DNA of 64,000 bases from Agelas oroides (GCA_949130485.1 OX422187.1:10842898-10906897), one strand, 5' to 3'; positions 52,201 through 63,789 are shown, counted from the stretch's first letter. Translations and numbers: made by a program. The notes: generated by a model from the letters alone, not told the origin.

Positions 52201-55200
52201 TGACAATGTGCAGTGCAGTGGGACAGAGTCTAGACTGATTGACTGTCAAGCAGACCATAACCACAACTGTCAACCTGTTGTAGATGCTGGTGCCATTTGC
52301 TATGGAGCTGCTAGTAAGAGTCCCAACTATGCTACAAATGTAGCATAGCTGACCATACCTTAATTTAAGTAGCTATTCCACACAGTATATTACTGGTTAA
52401 TTAACAGCCACTGAAGTGCTACTGTCTGTAACAAAAAGCACTAGTACAAACCTGCAACTATTCTTCACATATTCTAGCTTGTTCCCAGGCCTTCCCACCA
52501 TCCAGCTTTTGATTGCTTCCAGTATGTATTTTGCAGTACGTATTGGGACGCAAAGTTAAATTTGCTCATGTTTAATTCTCAGGGAGAGTCTGCAATGACA
52601 CTGATATTCGGCTGGTTGGAGAGAATGACTATGAGGGAAGGGTGGAGATTTGTACTGATGGAGTTTGGGGCACAGTGTGTGATGACAGATGGGATAACAG
52701 GGATGCAACAGTGGTGTGTAGACAACTGGGATACTCAGGGGGTGAGTTTATTTACGAAGTAGGGGAAAAAAGATTACAAATAAGTTGGCACGATATAATT
52801 GACTTATTTAGTAGTTTATTCCATGCTTTGATGCTCTACACACAAGCACAATGACTACTAATATTAGGGGCGAGTAGTGTCTGAAAAGTTAGTAGTATGA
52901 GTCACTAGGGCTAGTAGTAACAAGCATTTTTCAACACGATTTCAGGTTTATATATGATCTCTTTAGCTCAGTGTTCAGCTGCAGTTTGTGGGTGTCGATA
53001 TGGAAGCCTATAGCTATATTACTTGGAGAAAGTGTGAGCATGTCCCCAGATCTGCCTTGGAGGGCTAGTTGTAATTAGCTATGACTAGTTTTAGGCCGCT
53101 GTAACATAATCCACAATGTGGGATATAAATTAGCCTTATTCTCAGGCTCAGCCTTGTTTTATGTTGGTTGCAGTACATGCCTTGTTCCCAGGCCACTTCA
53201 TTTCCAGTGTCCTCCATCACTTGCAGAACATTGCAAACAACAAAGAGCTGGGTATAAGCTTGAGAAACAGGGTGGAATCTGAAAGAATGGTATTTGTACA
53301 TGTCATGTTCATATCATGATCCATAAACGTTTTTTTTCTGCCAGTTGCTTACGGTCTTCAGCAGTTTGGTGGTGGTATGGGTCCTATTGTTCGGGATGAT
53401 GTACACTGCAATGGTACAGAGTCCAAGCTGGCTGACTGTCCAGCAGATCACATCCACAACTGCTGGGTTATTGAAAATGCTGGTGTCAATTGTTGTGGAG
53501 CACCAGGTATGAATCAACAAGCACACATTAACAAAACTCAAACTTTAATAATATCACGTGACAATGAAGGTGGGTGTAGCTGTTATCCATTGGGTTAGTT
53601 AGTAATATACCTGCACATTTGTAGGAAAAGAAAACCAACTTTAACAGCCTGTAAGGCATTTTGTTGCTATAAACCTTAATTTAAATTAACGCTTGAGCAC
53701 TCATACATCTTTTTTTTCAGACATTCTATACAAATGGTGTTAACCATAATTGCTTTCTAATTCAATATTAGACGCTGAATGCTGTAACAACACTGATGTC
53801 CGACTTGTTAATAAAGTTAACGACTTTCAGGGCAGGGTGGAGGTTTGCGTTAACGGCAGATGGGGTACTGTCTGTGACAATCAATGGAATGAGTTTGATG
53901 CAGCTGTTACATGCACACAACTGGGATATTCCACATGGAGTGAGTTTCTCAGACCAAAGTATATTGTCTAAAATCTTATGAGTTGCTCTACGTATGCACA
54001 GATTTGTATTTAGTTGCCAATAAACATATTTATACATACGTACATGAAATTATAATATTTTACTGCAGCCATACCATAACTATGCACGGTCTTGTTTTTC
54101 TGATTGCAATGCAGGTCCAAGACCTCAGACACTTGAAGTTGAAGATAGTTTGGTTGTACTGAGAAACCCAGATTGCCATGGAACAGAGTCCAAGTTGGTT
54201 GAATGCAACGATGAGGATAATCGTTGCCAAAACAATCAAACTGCTGGTGTCATTTGCCGTGCAGGTAGCTGTCTTCCAATCTTAATGTATACCAGAAACT
54301 TTAGATCATCTTATTATTACCTGTCTCACTCCAGGCTTCAACTGTAATGACTCTGATATTAGACTAGTGAATGGTTCAAACATACGTGAAGGGGTGGTTG
54401 AGATCTGCTTTGATGGAGTGTGGGGAACTGTGTGTGCTAGTGGACTGGACAACCTTGCCGCTTCTGTGATCTGTAGGTGGCTTGGCTTTCCTGATGCAGG
54501 TACGTACATACCAGTAATCCCACGCTAACCTAAGTCAAGAGCGCATAAGAATGGGCAGCTTGAGTAAGAGTGTGTGACTCCAATAGAAACCCATAGTCAG
54601 GTCAAAATGATTGAACCATAATAAAAATAGAACAACCGGTAACGTGCTTAGCAACAACATCTACGCAGCATGTGCAGTACGTGTTACTATTTTTAGTGCT
54701 GGTGGTAAATTCCGACCTGTTTCAAATTTTACGTAGTTACATGCTCTTACACGAGCCGCCCGTTCTTATGCGCTCTTGCCTAAGTACATAGCTTCTACTA
54801 TACCATCAATCTTTAGTGCCATCAAATGAGAAATTGCTTTTATTTATCAGGTATAGATAAATGTTACAATATTTTTCGGCAGAGGCAGAGGCTGTATCTT
54901 TCAGCCGTGGATCAAGTCCCACTCTTCTGACTGGTATACAGTGTGATGGAATGGAAGATCACCCACTGGAGTGCAGACATAGTGAGATCACTGTTCATGA
55001 CTGTCTACGTCTACAAGATGCTGGTGTGATCTGTGGAGGTATGGTCTCACAATTCATAGATTTCTCCATTACTGGTGTAAGTGGTGAAGGATTTCCATTT
55101 TCCACACAGCTTCTCCTACAGCACAGCCAACACCAGCAGGACAAGAAGTTATTGCGATCCCATTAGGAATAGTTGGCAGCATTGTATTTATAATAGTAGC

Positions 55201-58200
55201 TGCTGTCTTCATCTGCATCGCTGTATTGTGGAGGAGGAAAGTCAAGTCCAAAGAGCCCATGTTGATGAGTGAATTACCAAGGTATACATACAACATAACA
55301 GCCCAGTGAGACTAAATACCTACCGAGTGTTAACCTAAAGTACTCATACCATTTTCCCCAGAAGGACCTCAAACAGAGCAAATAAGTAAACCATACCTTT
55401 AAAAGATGTTGCCCCCAAATGGTAGCTGCACAGATAGAGAAATAAAGATTGCACCTGAGGAATTGCAGTAGTTAATCGTCCATAGTGAAATATGTATCGA
55501 TAAGTATGCCACCATAAACAACTCTTCTGTCTGCAACACATAACTGGTGCTCATGAGGGAGCCACAAGCTCTCCAATGTTGTATTCAATCAGTTCCTGAG
55601 TTGCTTCCTCACAAATACAGGCATCTGATAAACAGAGTGTATTTAGTGACTTCTGATGTAGCAGTTCAGCAAATGAAGCAGCTCCTTCAACTATAATCAG
55701 TTTTACATTTGAACCTTTGCTGCAGTTATAGGACACATACAACAACTCGTCATCACACCTACTTTGTCAGAGGCATGCATGCTGAATCATTCATGCCTGA
55801 AGCAGCACTTGAAGAGCTCACAAAGGCCACAGCAGCATATGCAGACCAGCTTCCAAAAGATATGCTCATTTCCAGCTATAATCTTCGCCTCCTAGACTCC
55901 ATTGGCACAGGTAAGCAAGGAAAGAAGTACTTGTATTCTCTAGCTGTTCTTAACTACATTTTCCCGTGTGTATGCTTTCTGCAAGTATACTAGTTACTGT
56001 ATGATCTCCAAGTGCACTAGTGTGAAGCAACACAGACAGCATGCTCTTAATGTATATCTCTTCCCACTTTATTAATGCCTATGACCTGCTACACAGTTAA
56101 CAGAAAAGCCATGTGTACCCAATTAGATAAAGTAAAGAGTGCTTGAAAGTACTTATATCTCTTGGAAAGGTTATTAGCTAATCCACAATTATGTCCGTAA
56201 CTTGTCCTTGCTATGTGTCTTTGCGTACAGGTGAATTTGGTGTTGTATACAAGGCTCACTTGATTAACTCAAAGCCGGGACTCAAAAAAAAGATTTCTCG
56301 ACAATCTATTTTATATGAATCCACCATGCCTGATATTGTTGCTGTCAAAACTCTCAAAGGTTAGAGAAACAGTTGCAAAACAAAGCAACTCATCAAATTA
56401 GTGGTTGTATTATAATCAGTAATCATAAATGTGTATATTTGTATAGGATTTTATGACAAGAAGGAGGTTATGGAGATCATGACAGAGAGTATGAAGATGA
56501 AAGAGTTTGAACACCCCCATGTTCTGGGGCTCATTGGTGTCTGCATCGATGCTGGCCCTGCTCCCTATATTGTCATGCCTTTCATGGCCAACGGTAGTCT
56601 GCTGTCCTACCTCAGAAAGGAGAGACCCAACCTCCTTCTGGATGAAACTGCTGATGAAGATGTGGTGAGAGTACTAGTAATACTGCTTTCTCCTTCTTTA
56701 CTGCTAATAGCCACTGTCTCTCTCTCATACACACTACACCACCTACTGCGCATGAACTTTCCTCCCTCTTCTTTCTCTTGGGCCAACATTCCCTTGTATG
56801 CAATCATTTTACCATGTATTGAACATCCTACAGCCTAAATTGCTTAAATTTTCATCACCCCCACAGATCAGTGAAACTCAGAAACGGCTGCTTGACATGT
56901 GCATACAGATAGCTAAAGGAATGGAGTACCTTGCTAACAACAAGATAGTACACAAGGATCTTGCAGCAAGGAACTGCATGTAAGTCATTCAACAGTATAA
57001 TATTCTATGCAAAAGTGCACAATTTGGCTCTGTAGACAATATTCTATCTAGAATAGCTTCTGTGGACAGTTTTTCATTGTGGAGAAATATCTACAATCAG
57101 AAGCATGGGAATGAGGCTGAAGCTTTTAAGCAAAGCAGCACTCATGATTCTCATCATGGTAGCTCATAAGTAGCCTTGTACCAAGGCTCATTTTCTCATT
57201 CCGTGAGCAAGAGGAGAGAAGAAATGAACTGTGGTACAATATGAAAACCGAGAGAGTGAGAGCTAGGCTCTGCGAGAGTATGTCCAAAAAGTGCCTGGGT
57301 ATGAGGCTGGTAACAAGCTCTTGGTTTAATTGTATGCATATATACCACCTTCAGTATCTCTTTTTGTATGTGAGAGGAACCAGAAGAGCCTGGGTATGTT
57401 TATTCCACAGCTCTTGGCTCAATTGTGTGCATATATAACACACTTTAGTGTCTGCTTTACATTGCTGCTCTTCCCTTCTCTGGTGTAGGATTGATGCGCA
57501 GTATGTGCTGAAGGTTGCTGATTTTGGCCTATCCGAGGCCAAGTGCAATAAAGACTATGTTCGACAGCAAATGACATCAGAGGTCAAACTCCCCATCAAG
57601 TGGATGGCTCCAGAGAGTATCAATGATGGCATCTTCTCTGAGAAAACAGATGTGGTATGTGACATTATAGCAGTCGCTCTAATGATAATTCACTGTAAAG
57701 TCATCATGCAAGTTCATAATATAACCTTTTCCATGGGCAACATATAATGTTCCTCATATCTCTTTTCTACAGTGATGTTGCTTAGGTAATGGGTTATATA
57801 GTGGCCGTATAATTATTATATCTATAATAGTTCTATCTCTCCCTGGGGAGTGGTCGTTTTCCACATTGGTGCCAGGCATAGCATAGCTAATTGTCGGAAT
57901 CCACCATGTCATTATGTATTGAGAAGTGTAATATCATAGTAACTGCCAGTGTCATTATAAATATACACCTTGTTAATGTTTAGCCTCGTTCCCAGGCCTC
58001 CCCCATTAGTTCTTCAATTTGCGTTCAGTATAATACATGGAAGCCGCTCTTCCACTTCCGTGTATTATACAGAACGCAAACCGAAGAACAAAAAACGGGG
58101 GAGCCCTGGGAACGAGGCTAGTTAATGTTGTACATAGCCTCGTATGCAGGCTCTTCCCCAGAGCCTTGGTACGAGGCTAGTTAATGTTGTACATAGCCTC

Positions 58201-59507
58201 GTAACCACGCTCTTCCCCAGAGCCTTGGTACGAGGCTAGTTAATGTTGTACATAGCCTCGTAACCACGCTCTTCCCCAGAGCCTTGGTACGAGGCTAGTT
58301 AATGTTGTACATAGCCTCGTAACCACGCTCTTCCCCAGAGCCTTGGTACGAGGCTAGTTAATGTTGTACATAGCCTCGTAACCACGCTCTTCCCCAGAGC
58401 CTTGGTACGAGGCTAGTTAATGTTGTACATAGCCTCGTAACCACGCTCTTCCCCAGAGCCTTGGTACGAGGCTAGTTAATGTTGCACATAGCCTCGTAAC
58501 CACTCTCTTCCCCAGAGCCTTGGTACGAGGCTAGTTAATGTTGTACATAGCCTCGTAACCACGCTCTTCCCCAGAGCCTTGGTACGAGGCTAGTTAATGT
58601 TGTACATAGCCTCGTAACCACGCTCTTCCCCAGAGCCTTGGTACGAGGCTAGTTAATGTTGTACATAGCCTCGTAACCACGCTCTTCCCCAGAGCCTTGG
58701 TACGAGGCTAGTTAATGTTGTACATAGCCTCGTAACCACGCTCTTCCCCAGAGCCTTGGTACGAGGCTAGTTAATGTTGTACATAGCCTCGTAACCACGC
58801 TCTTCCCCAGAGCCTTGGTACGAGGCTAGTTAATGTTGTACATAGCCTCGTAACCACGCTCTTCCCCAGAGCCTTGGTACGAGGCTAGTTGCACATGTAT
58901 GTTCTGCTAACTGGACACTATCATTGCAATCTTTGTTCATTTAGTGGTCATTTGGAGTGACATGTTGGGAGGTGTACAGTACTGGCAAGACCCCTTACCC
59001 CGGGACCCACCCGGCCAACATTGTCGAACTCATTGAAAGAGGAGAAAGGCTACACAAACCACAAAATGCAGCATGCAGTGAATCGATGTAAGTACAAACT
59101 TTGTTTGTTACGTGCTTACACATAATATGATTAGTAATCTCAGTGTCTTACAATTCCGAAAAAACTGCTGATGTTCTGCAGTTTAGTCCTGTAGCTAGCC
59201 TGCTAGTCTCGTACCCAGAACCCTCATATAACTCACTTATTTTGGAGGGGAGGCTGAGCATAAGACCATATACATGTATGCTCGCTGCCTCATCATGAAC
59301 ATCCATTACTGCAGGTACTCACTGATGCACGATTGCTGGCAAGCCGAGCCAAAAGACCGTCCATCATTCTCAGAGTTGGTTAACAATCTCTCATCTCTCT
59401 TGGAACCCCTGGCAGACTACCTCTGTGTGGGCACCTTCAAACATGAAGGTCGCGCAGAGTGTACGGATGAAGAGGTTTTTGGAAATGAGGAAGCAAGTGA
59501 TAGTTGA
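49292..59507 (+). CDS. Gene E: SRCR(6) receptor tyrosine kinase with HKD motif, complete
   Basis: Exons: 49292-49385, 49601-49780, 49890-50090, 50162-50341, 51138-51296, 51751-51912, 52152-52313, 52583-52741, 53345-53506, 53772-53939, 54115-54264, 54335-54499, 54883-55038, 55110-55281, 55732-55910, 56231-56359, 56447-56664, 56867-56979, 57489-57654, 58945-59087, 59315-59507. The sum is 3411 nt (1136 aa and TGA). Same architecture as gene D, from which it differs by codon-level changes and small in-frame indels (for example extra codons in SRCR1, [11 protein letters not shown]). Catalytic residues, HKD and the GC-AG intron are shared. Introns differ by copy-specific insertions: a 243-bp MITE at 54536-54778 and a 13-copy hairpin array at 58135-58887. 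The frame is intact, so both copies are probably functional. Confidence 0.92.
50760..50930. repeat. Dispersed intronic repeat copy in gene E
   Basis: ATGAACAATCAATGAACCATG followed by GTCACCCACTGCGCAGAACACG, CCAATACCAGGCCTCACCAG and GGGGTGACCAAGGGATAGGG. Closely similar to 62030-62450 (in parts, with order inverted) and to the truncated gene D copy. Confidence 0.5.
54529..54785. mobile_element. MITE with CAAGAGCGCATAAG ends and 7-bp TSD, gene E only
   Basis: The element is 54536-54778 (243 bp). It starts CAAGAGCGCATAAGAATGGGC and ends with the inverse GCCCGTTCTTATGCGCTCTTG. CCTAAGT is duplicated at 54529-54535 and 54779-54785. The aligned gene D intron (41605-41625) reads GGCTAACCTACGTACATAGC with no element. 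The ends hint at a hAT-like origin, with an 8-bp TSD having one mismatch; this is inference. Confidence 0.9.
55560..55690 (-). pseudogene. Antisense LRR (NLR-type) fragment in gene E intron
   Basis: Minus-strand frame [18 protein letters not shown] followed by [15 protein letters not shown], orthologous to the 42943-43090 fragment. One residue shorter in the N..SL turn, so it is drifting. Confidence 0.5.
57972..58129. mobile_element. Foldback MITE (TAGCCTCG ends) with 9-bp TSD
   Basis: The element is 57981-58120 (140 bp). It starts TAGCCTCGTTCCCAGGC and ends CCTGGGAACGAGGCTA; the inner arms TGCGTTC..GTATAATACA and the inverse pair almost throughout. GTTAATGTT is duplicated at 57972-57980 and 58121-58129. 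Gene D at the aligned place (about 45379-45387) has a single GTTGATGTT followed by GTACACATATG. Confidence 0.9.
58135..58887. repeat. 59-bp minisatellite: 13 tandem 45-bp hairpins
   Basis: Thirteen near-identical 45-bp hairpins (TAGCCTCGTAACCACGCTCT, then TCCCC, then AGAGCCTTGGTACGAGGCTA) are separated by twelve 14-bp spacers GTTAATGTTGTACA: 12 x 59 + 45 = 753 bp exactly. It lies in the gene E intron before the [10 protein letters not shown] exon. Gene D lacks it entirely. The first unit differs (GTATGCAGGCTCTT), the others by single bases. Confidence 0.95.
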
Positions 59508-59913
59508 ATACTCCTAGTCAAGTGATAAGTGTGTAACTTTCTACATACAACGGCAGTAATCACCTCTAATATACCCCACATGCACATGTACTTCTCCTTC
59601 AAGCACAATTGTAATCGTTTTATTTGCTCACCCATAGTCGAACTGCATAGAGCTACTGATTACGCATGCGCAAAAGAACAGAGCCCGCTGGCGCAGCGCA
59701 ATGCGCGAAAGTGGCACGTGACTATGTTGCTAAGCTACGCACTGTATAAATGGCGCATGGTAAACACTGATCCGGATCGAGTTCGACAGACCAATTTATC
59801 AAGCATTGCTACTCACTCAAAAAGCTGATATATTCGTTGCTGCAATTAATTGTGTTGGAAAGAAAGGAAGACACAGTTCAGGAGGCGCAGAACCATCGGA
59901 TCACAAGCAAACA
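59508..59913 (+). promoter_or_regulatory. Gene E 3' flank and candidate TTC29-like promoter
   Basis: After the gene E stop, homology to the gene D flank continues to about 59672. Then follows a CpG-rich stretch with CGCATGCGCA (NRF1-like, near 59663), GCGCAGCGCAATGCGCG, CACGTGAC (E-box, near 59715) and TATAAA at 59745-59750, about 165 bp before the ATG of the next gene. This is a plausible core promoter; the transcription start is not determined. Confidence 0.5.
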
Positions 59914-62900
59914 ATGGCCACTAACGTTCTACCTCCACTTTCAATTGGGAACACCACTACATTTCAAGGCTTCACAGCAGCTGCAACAACGGAAAAAGCA
60001 AGAGTGCATTCGCCTTCGTCCTCGCTGTCCAAGGGCAGGTCTGGTGCTCGTGTTCACAGGATGGGAGGGAAGGGAGAGGGGAGGGGAGGGAGGTACGGTA
60101 GTGGTGAAGTGACTGCAAAGGAGAAAGGACAGAAGAAACCCTTGATCAGAGATATTGATCCAGCAAGGTTTGTTTTAGTTTTAAGATTTAACTTTCAGAG
60201 GACATTTTGCATACCTGTACAAGAATTCTACTTGTAAGAGTACCAAGTTCAGGGGTCTCATTGAACATTTGCCTCCAAAAATGGTAAATAATGTGGTTTA
60301 CAAATGTTAATTAGTACCCTAATTCCGGAGGGCAAACATGCAATCAAGAGACAGCTGTGCAGCGGACCTTTCATTTTGAGAGAAGCAGCTTCTTTCGTAT
60401 TTCAGCACTAAAAATGGTAAGGACTCAATGTTGCACTTCTCTGCCTCAATGTAGGGCACATAGCTGCACCAAATGCAGACCCTGACTTTTGCCCTCCAGA
60501 AGTGAAGCCACGCCCCATGAAAACCATCTATAGTAGCCCTAGAAATATGCAGAGAAAGTGCTCACATGCACCACATGCTCAAAATGATCATCACATTTGT
60601 TCAGTAGCCTCATGATTATTCAATATATGCATCCACCCATATATACACACACACACACAGCTATCGTAACTCTATGCTGCACAACATCTGCACGGAGATG
60701 CTTGAGCAGGGTTTTCACCAGTCTTTTGCCGAGCTCTTCTCTCTCGTGGAGCGACAGAGGCTAGACCACCAGAGGGCAGGAGCCGCTGCTGTGCTGCTTG
60801 AACCCCTCATCGAGTTTAACCACACAAAACTAGAGCAACTCAGAGTACAGGTATATGGTTCTACTGAGTATACACGTTTAGTACATAGTGTATGGGTAAC
60901 AATTTTAGTGTTAAAATCTGTTTCTCAAAAAAAAATTTGGGACAAACATTTATCTTATGAAACTTGAAAATTCATTAGCTATCTGTATACACTGCCTCAC
61001 AGGGTTCCTATTGCCTTAGACTTCCACAGAGCCAGTTGTTCTTCAGCTTACAGGCCAAAACATACTATCAGTCCACTTTTATGGTACATGTTCGATTAAA
61101 CTGTCCGTGTTATCAAGCTGATTCACAGCATTGGACCTATATGAAATAGTTGATGGGTGGTTTTGTCCAGCTCTGATGTGCCTCATGAGCCATATCAGAG
61201 CTGGACAAAACCACCCAACAACTATTTCATACTTCCTCCAGCTAACGGCTACAGAAGACGCCAGAAGAGCTGGTGATTTGGACACTGTCTACATGACACA
61301 GTGGGACTTGGCACAATACTTTGAGCACTCTCATGACACATGGCTCTCCGATCACTTCTACAATCGATGTCTTGAGACTGGAGTACAGATCAGGGGAGAC
61401 GGTCGGAGGAAGGAGGGAGAAGCACACTGCCATGTGGGATTGGCCCTGGAGAATAGAGGTGAGGGAGGGAGAGATGGATGGATGGATGGATGGATGGATG
61501 GATGGATGGATGGGTGGGTGGGTGGGTGGGTGGGTGGGTGGGTGGGTGGGTGGGTGGGTGGGTGGGTGGGTGGGTGGGTGGGTGGGTGGGTGGGTGGGTG
61601 GGTGGGTGGGTGGGTGGGTGGGTGGGTGGATGGTTGGATGGATGGATGGATGGATGGATGGATGGATGGATGGATGGATGGATGGATGGATGGGTAGATG
61701 GATGGATGGAGGGACTGACAGAGCATGTCGTCTTGGAAGTATATGTACATGAGTTATGTCCCTGCCCCATCTCCTGTTACAATCCCTTTTCCTCTCTACT
61801 CTTATGGCCTTCCCTCCTCCCACCCCTATGTAGGAGACCTCCACAAGGCTGCAGGCCATTTAGAGACATTTTACCGTCTTGCTCTCAAACACAAGTGGCA
61901 CACAGACAGCGGAGACAGCCTGCATGAGATTGCTTGTGAACATCTACGCAGAGTCTACACCAGCATTGCTGAGGAGGTTAGTGCATACTATCGGTATGTA
62001 CATTTACGACTGCTCTACTCATACTGACACATGAGGTGGCAGTCCCCATCTCCCGGTCACCCCAGCACAGCTGATGGTATTGGCCAAAACGTGTCCTGCG
62101 CAGTGAACGACTTTACAAAACACCTAAGCCTATTTTTTTTAGGGAGATGTGGTTCGTTGATTATTCATGTAACCTAAATTACACGATTGGCTGTGCTTGT
62201 AGCTGTGGTGGGAGGACTGGGAACAAGGCTACAACTGTTACGAGCTGCTACTGCCGTATCACCCTGTGTGTACTAAATTCATTGTTCTATTTATAGGACG
62301 AACTAGAAAGAAATATTATACCCCGAATTCCTTTATTTGACCTCCTCTCAAAATTCGATTGTCTAAATGCATGAACAATCAATAAACCACATCTCCCTGA
62401 ATAAAAAATGGCAAGCCTAGATTTTATGCAAACTCACCCACTGGCGCAAGACGCATTTGAACAACTTCATCCATTGCCCCAGTTACATACTTGGTCTGTT
62501 GGCTCCTCATAGTGAAGACAGCCAACCAGTCTCTTAACCAATCTTCCTTGATTGAAGGGGCATCCCCCCAGGGCATATTGAAGGTCATCCTCTTAAATGA
62601 TCTACAATATAACGTGATTGGCTGTATATGTACGTTTCATCCCATACAGGTTCATGCTGAGAATCCCACCAATGAAATTACGTATTTGAAGAAAGCTCTT
62701 GAAATGGCCAAAGAGAGTAAGGAAATACAATCTAATATAACCAGTGTGCTTTATGATTTAAGTCAAATGATGTCATAATGTACTCTTGGTATACACCGGT
62801 ATACACCGCTGTTCATCCAATGAAATACTTAGAAAGTGATGTAATGTGGTATAAACCATGTTATACCTCCAGGTGGCAATTCCCATCAGGAGGGTCTAGC

Positions 62901-63770
62901 TTGTTACCGTCTGGGGAATGCTTACGAAGGTATCAACGAACAAGATGCAGCCATACAGGTCTGTAATACTTTGTGTACGACATTACATGTATCTACTGTG
63001 GAAATAGGTTTGTTATTAAAGGCTGTAGGTCCCTCATCAAGGGAGTAGTCCCTTTTTTTCCTTTTTTTTTTCACTTGTTGAAGCGTTTGCGAAAGGCTAC
63101 AGGTCCAAGATCTTCGATCGGTGCTTGATCTCTTGACCATTTTTTCCCATGACTCTTTCACTTCATGACTTAATAGTTAACTAGCAAAGGTTGGATCTTT
63201 CTCTGTCTACCTACCATGAGGCTGTCTAACAGAGGTGTGTGTGTGTGTGTGACTCTTTCCACAGTACCACAAGCGCTATCTGGAGCGATGCAAGTACCAC
63301 CGAGACAATGCAGGGGCTGGAAACGCTTATGAAGCACTTTCAAGAGCTTATGAAAGGTACGTGATGAGCTGTAGCGTTTACACGAACCCGGATTAGTTTA
63401 ATCCAGATTGAAATCCGGATTAAACGCCTAGTGTAAACGGGGCTTAAATATCATACCAAGAGCACATGATGACATCATTTGTATTGTGGAGCAATAAAAG
63501 TGACGTCATCATGTGCTCTTGATCATACTGAGACCTGGGCTACATGTAGTGTGTACAGACAGAACCTGATTCAAATGTACATGTGTGGATATGTAGTGGA
63601 GAACTTTACAGTACTGGTAATGTGGGGCACTGTATATCTACTGCAGCAAAGGTGATATAGAGAGTGCTGTGAAGTTTCTGGAGCTGTATGTCAGTGTGGC
63701 AGAGAACGCTGGGTTACAGTCCTCACTAGCTAAAGCCTGCAGTGCCATTGGAACCATGTATAACACATTG
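59914..63770 (+). CDS. TTC29: TTC29-like TPR protein, 3'-partial
   Basis: Exons: 59914-60167, 60661-60850, 61242-61458, 61834-61976, 62650-62716, 62873-62958, 63265-63356, 63647-63770; 391 codons, all in frame, and the gene continues past the window. After a low-complexity basic N-terminus (Ser/Gly-rich, [12 protein letters not shown]) come helical repeats: [72 protein letters not shown]-type repeats ([17 protein letters not shown]), [21 protein letters not shown] and [18 protein letters not shown]. These are tetratricopeptide repeats with the order and wording of TTC29. TTC29 acts in the ciliary/flagellar axoneme, linked to dynein or intraflagellar transport function (family knowledge). The family is about 475 aa, so roughly 80 residues are missing on the right. 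Exon 2 joins exon 3 in phase 0 directly. Confidence 0.85.
61141..61230. repeat. 40-bp-arm hairpin next to a splice acceptor
   Basis: Arms 61141-61180 (ATGAAATAGTTGATGGGTGG...) and 61191-61230 are complementary with two mismatches and a 10-nt loop. The right arm ends 11 bp before the exon at 61242, so the hairpin occupies the branch-point region of this intron. Confidence 0.85.
61470..61712. repeat. (TGGA)n-(TGGG)n-(TGGA)n compound microsatellite
   Basis: About 240 bp of GATG and GGTG tetranucleotides in the TTC29-like intron directly after the donor at 61459. It creates long spurious open frames on both strands. Confidence 0.97.
62030..62450. mobile_element. Dispersed intronic repeat copy in TTC29-like gene
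   Basis: GAGGTGGCAGTCCCCATCTC, GGTCACCCCAGCACAGCTG, GTATTGGCCAAAACGTGTCC, AGGGAGATGTGGTTCGTTGATT and near the right end ATGAACAATCAATAAACCAC with ATCTCCCTGAA. The two ends are mutually inverted, which gives the family's terminal repeats. Within it, GGGAACAAGGCTA near 62220 resembles the TAGYCTCG family. Confidence 0.55.
63374..63442. mobile_element. Small MITE with CGTTTACAC ends
   Basis: Starts CGTTTACACGAACCCGG and ends CCTAGTGTAAACG, with nested inner arms TTTAATCC/GGATTAAA. About 70 bp, in the TTC29-like intron 63357-63646. Confidence 0.6.
63453..63526. mobile_element. Short hairpin element (ACCAAGAG family), copy 2
   Basis: ATACCAAGAGCACATGATGA at the left and TCATCATGTGCTCTTGATCAT at the right. 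Same family as 10509-10577; both are intronic. Confidence 0.65.
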
Positions 63771-63789
63771 GTATGTTACTGAAGGTGGA

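Larger units (their letters stand above)
49601..55038 (+). other. Gene E SRCR array (6 domains, 12 exons)
   Basis: One-to-one with the gene D array, including the divergent Ser/Thr-rich second half of SRCR1 ([17 protein letters not shown]) and the SYAGVIC end. SRCR3 reads [17 protein letters not shown] where gene D has [11 protein letters not shown]. Confidence 0.88.
55732..59507 (+). other. Gene E juxtamembrane and kinase domain
   Basis: [120 protein letters not shown]. The order and exon sizes of the kinase block are identical to gene D. Confidence 0.88.

Noticed and set aside
58135-58887. Possible CRISPR array (regular repeats with spacers)
   Set aside because: Spacers are identical 14-mers, units are near-identical hairpins, and the DNA is an intron of an animal gene; it is a minisatellite.
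61045-61075. Extra TTC29-like exon ([10 protein letters not shown]) between 60850 and 61242
   Set aside because: Exon 60661-60850 already joins exon 61242-61458 in phase 0 with a continuous TTC29-like sequence; no need or support for the extra exon.
61242-61859. Long open frames rich in Trp-Met-Asp-Gly, Trp-Val-Gly-Gly or His-Pro
   Set aside because: They are translations of the TGGA/TGGG microsatellite in several frames; the real exon (61242-61458) ends at a donor before the tract.
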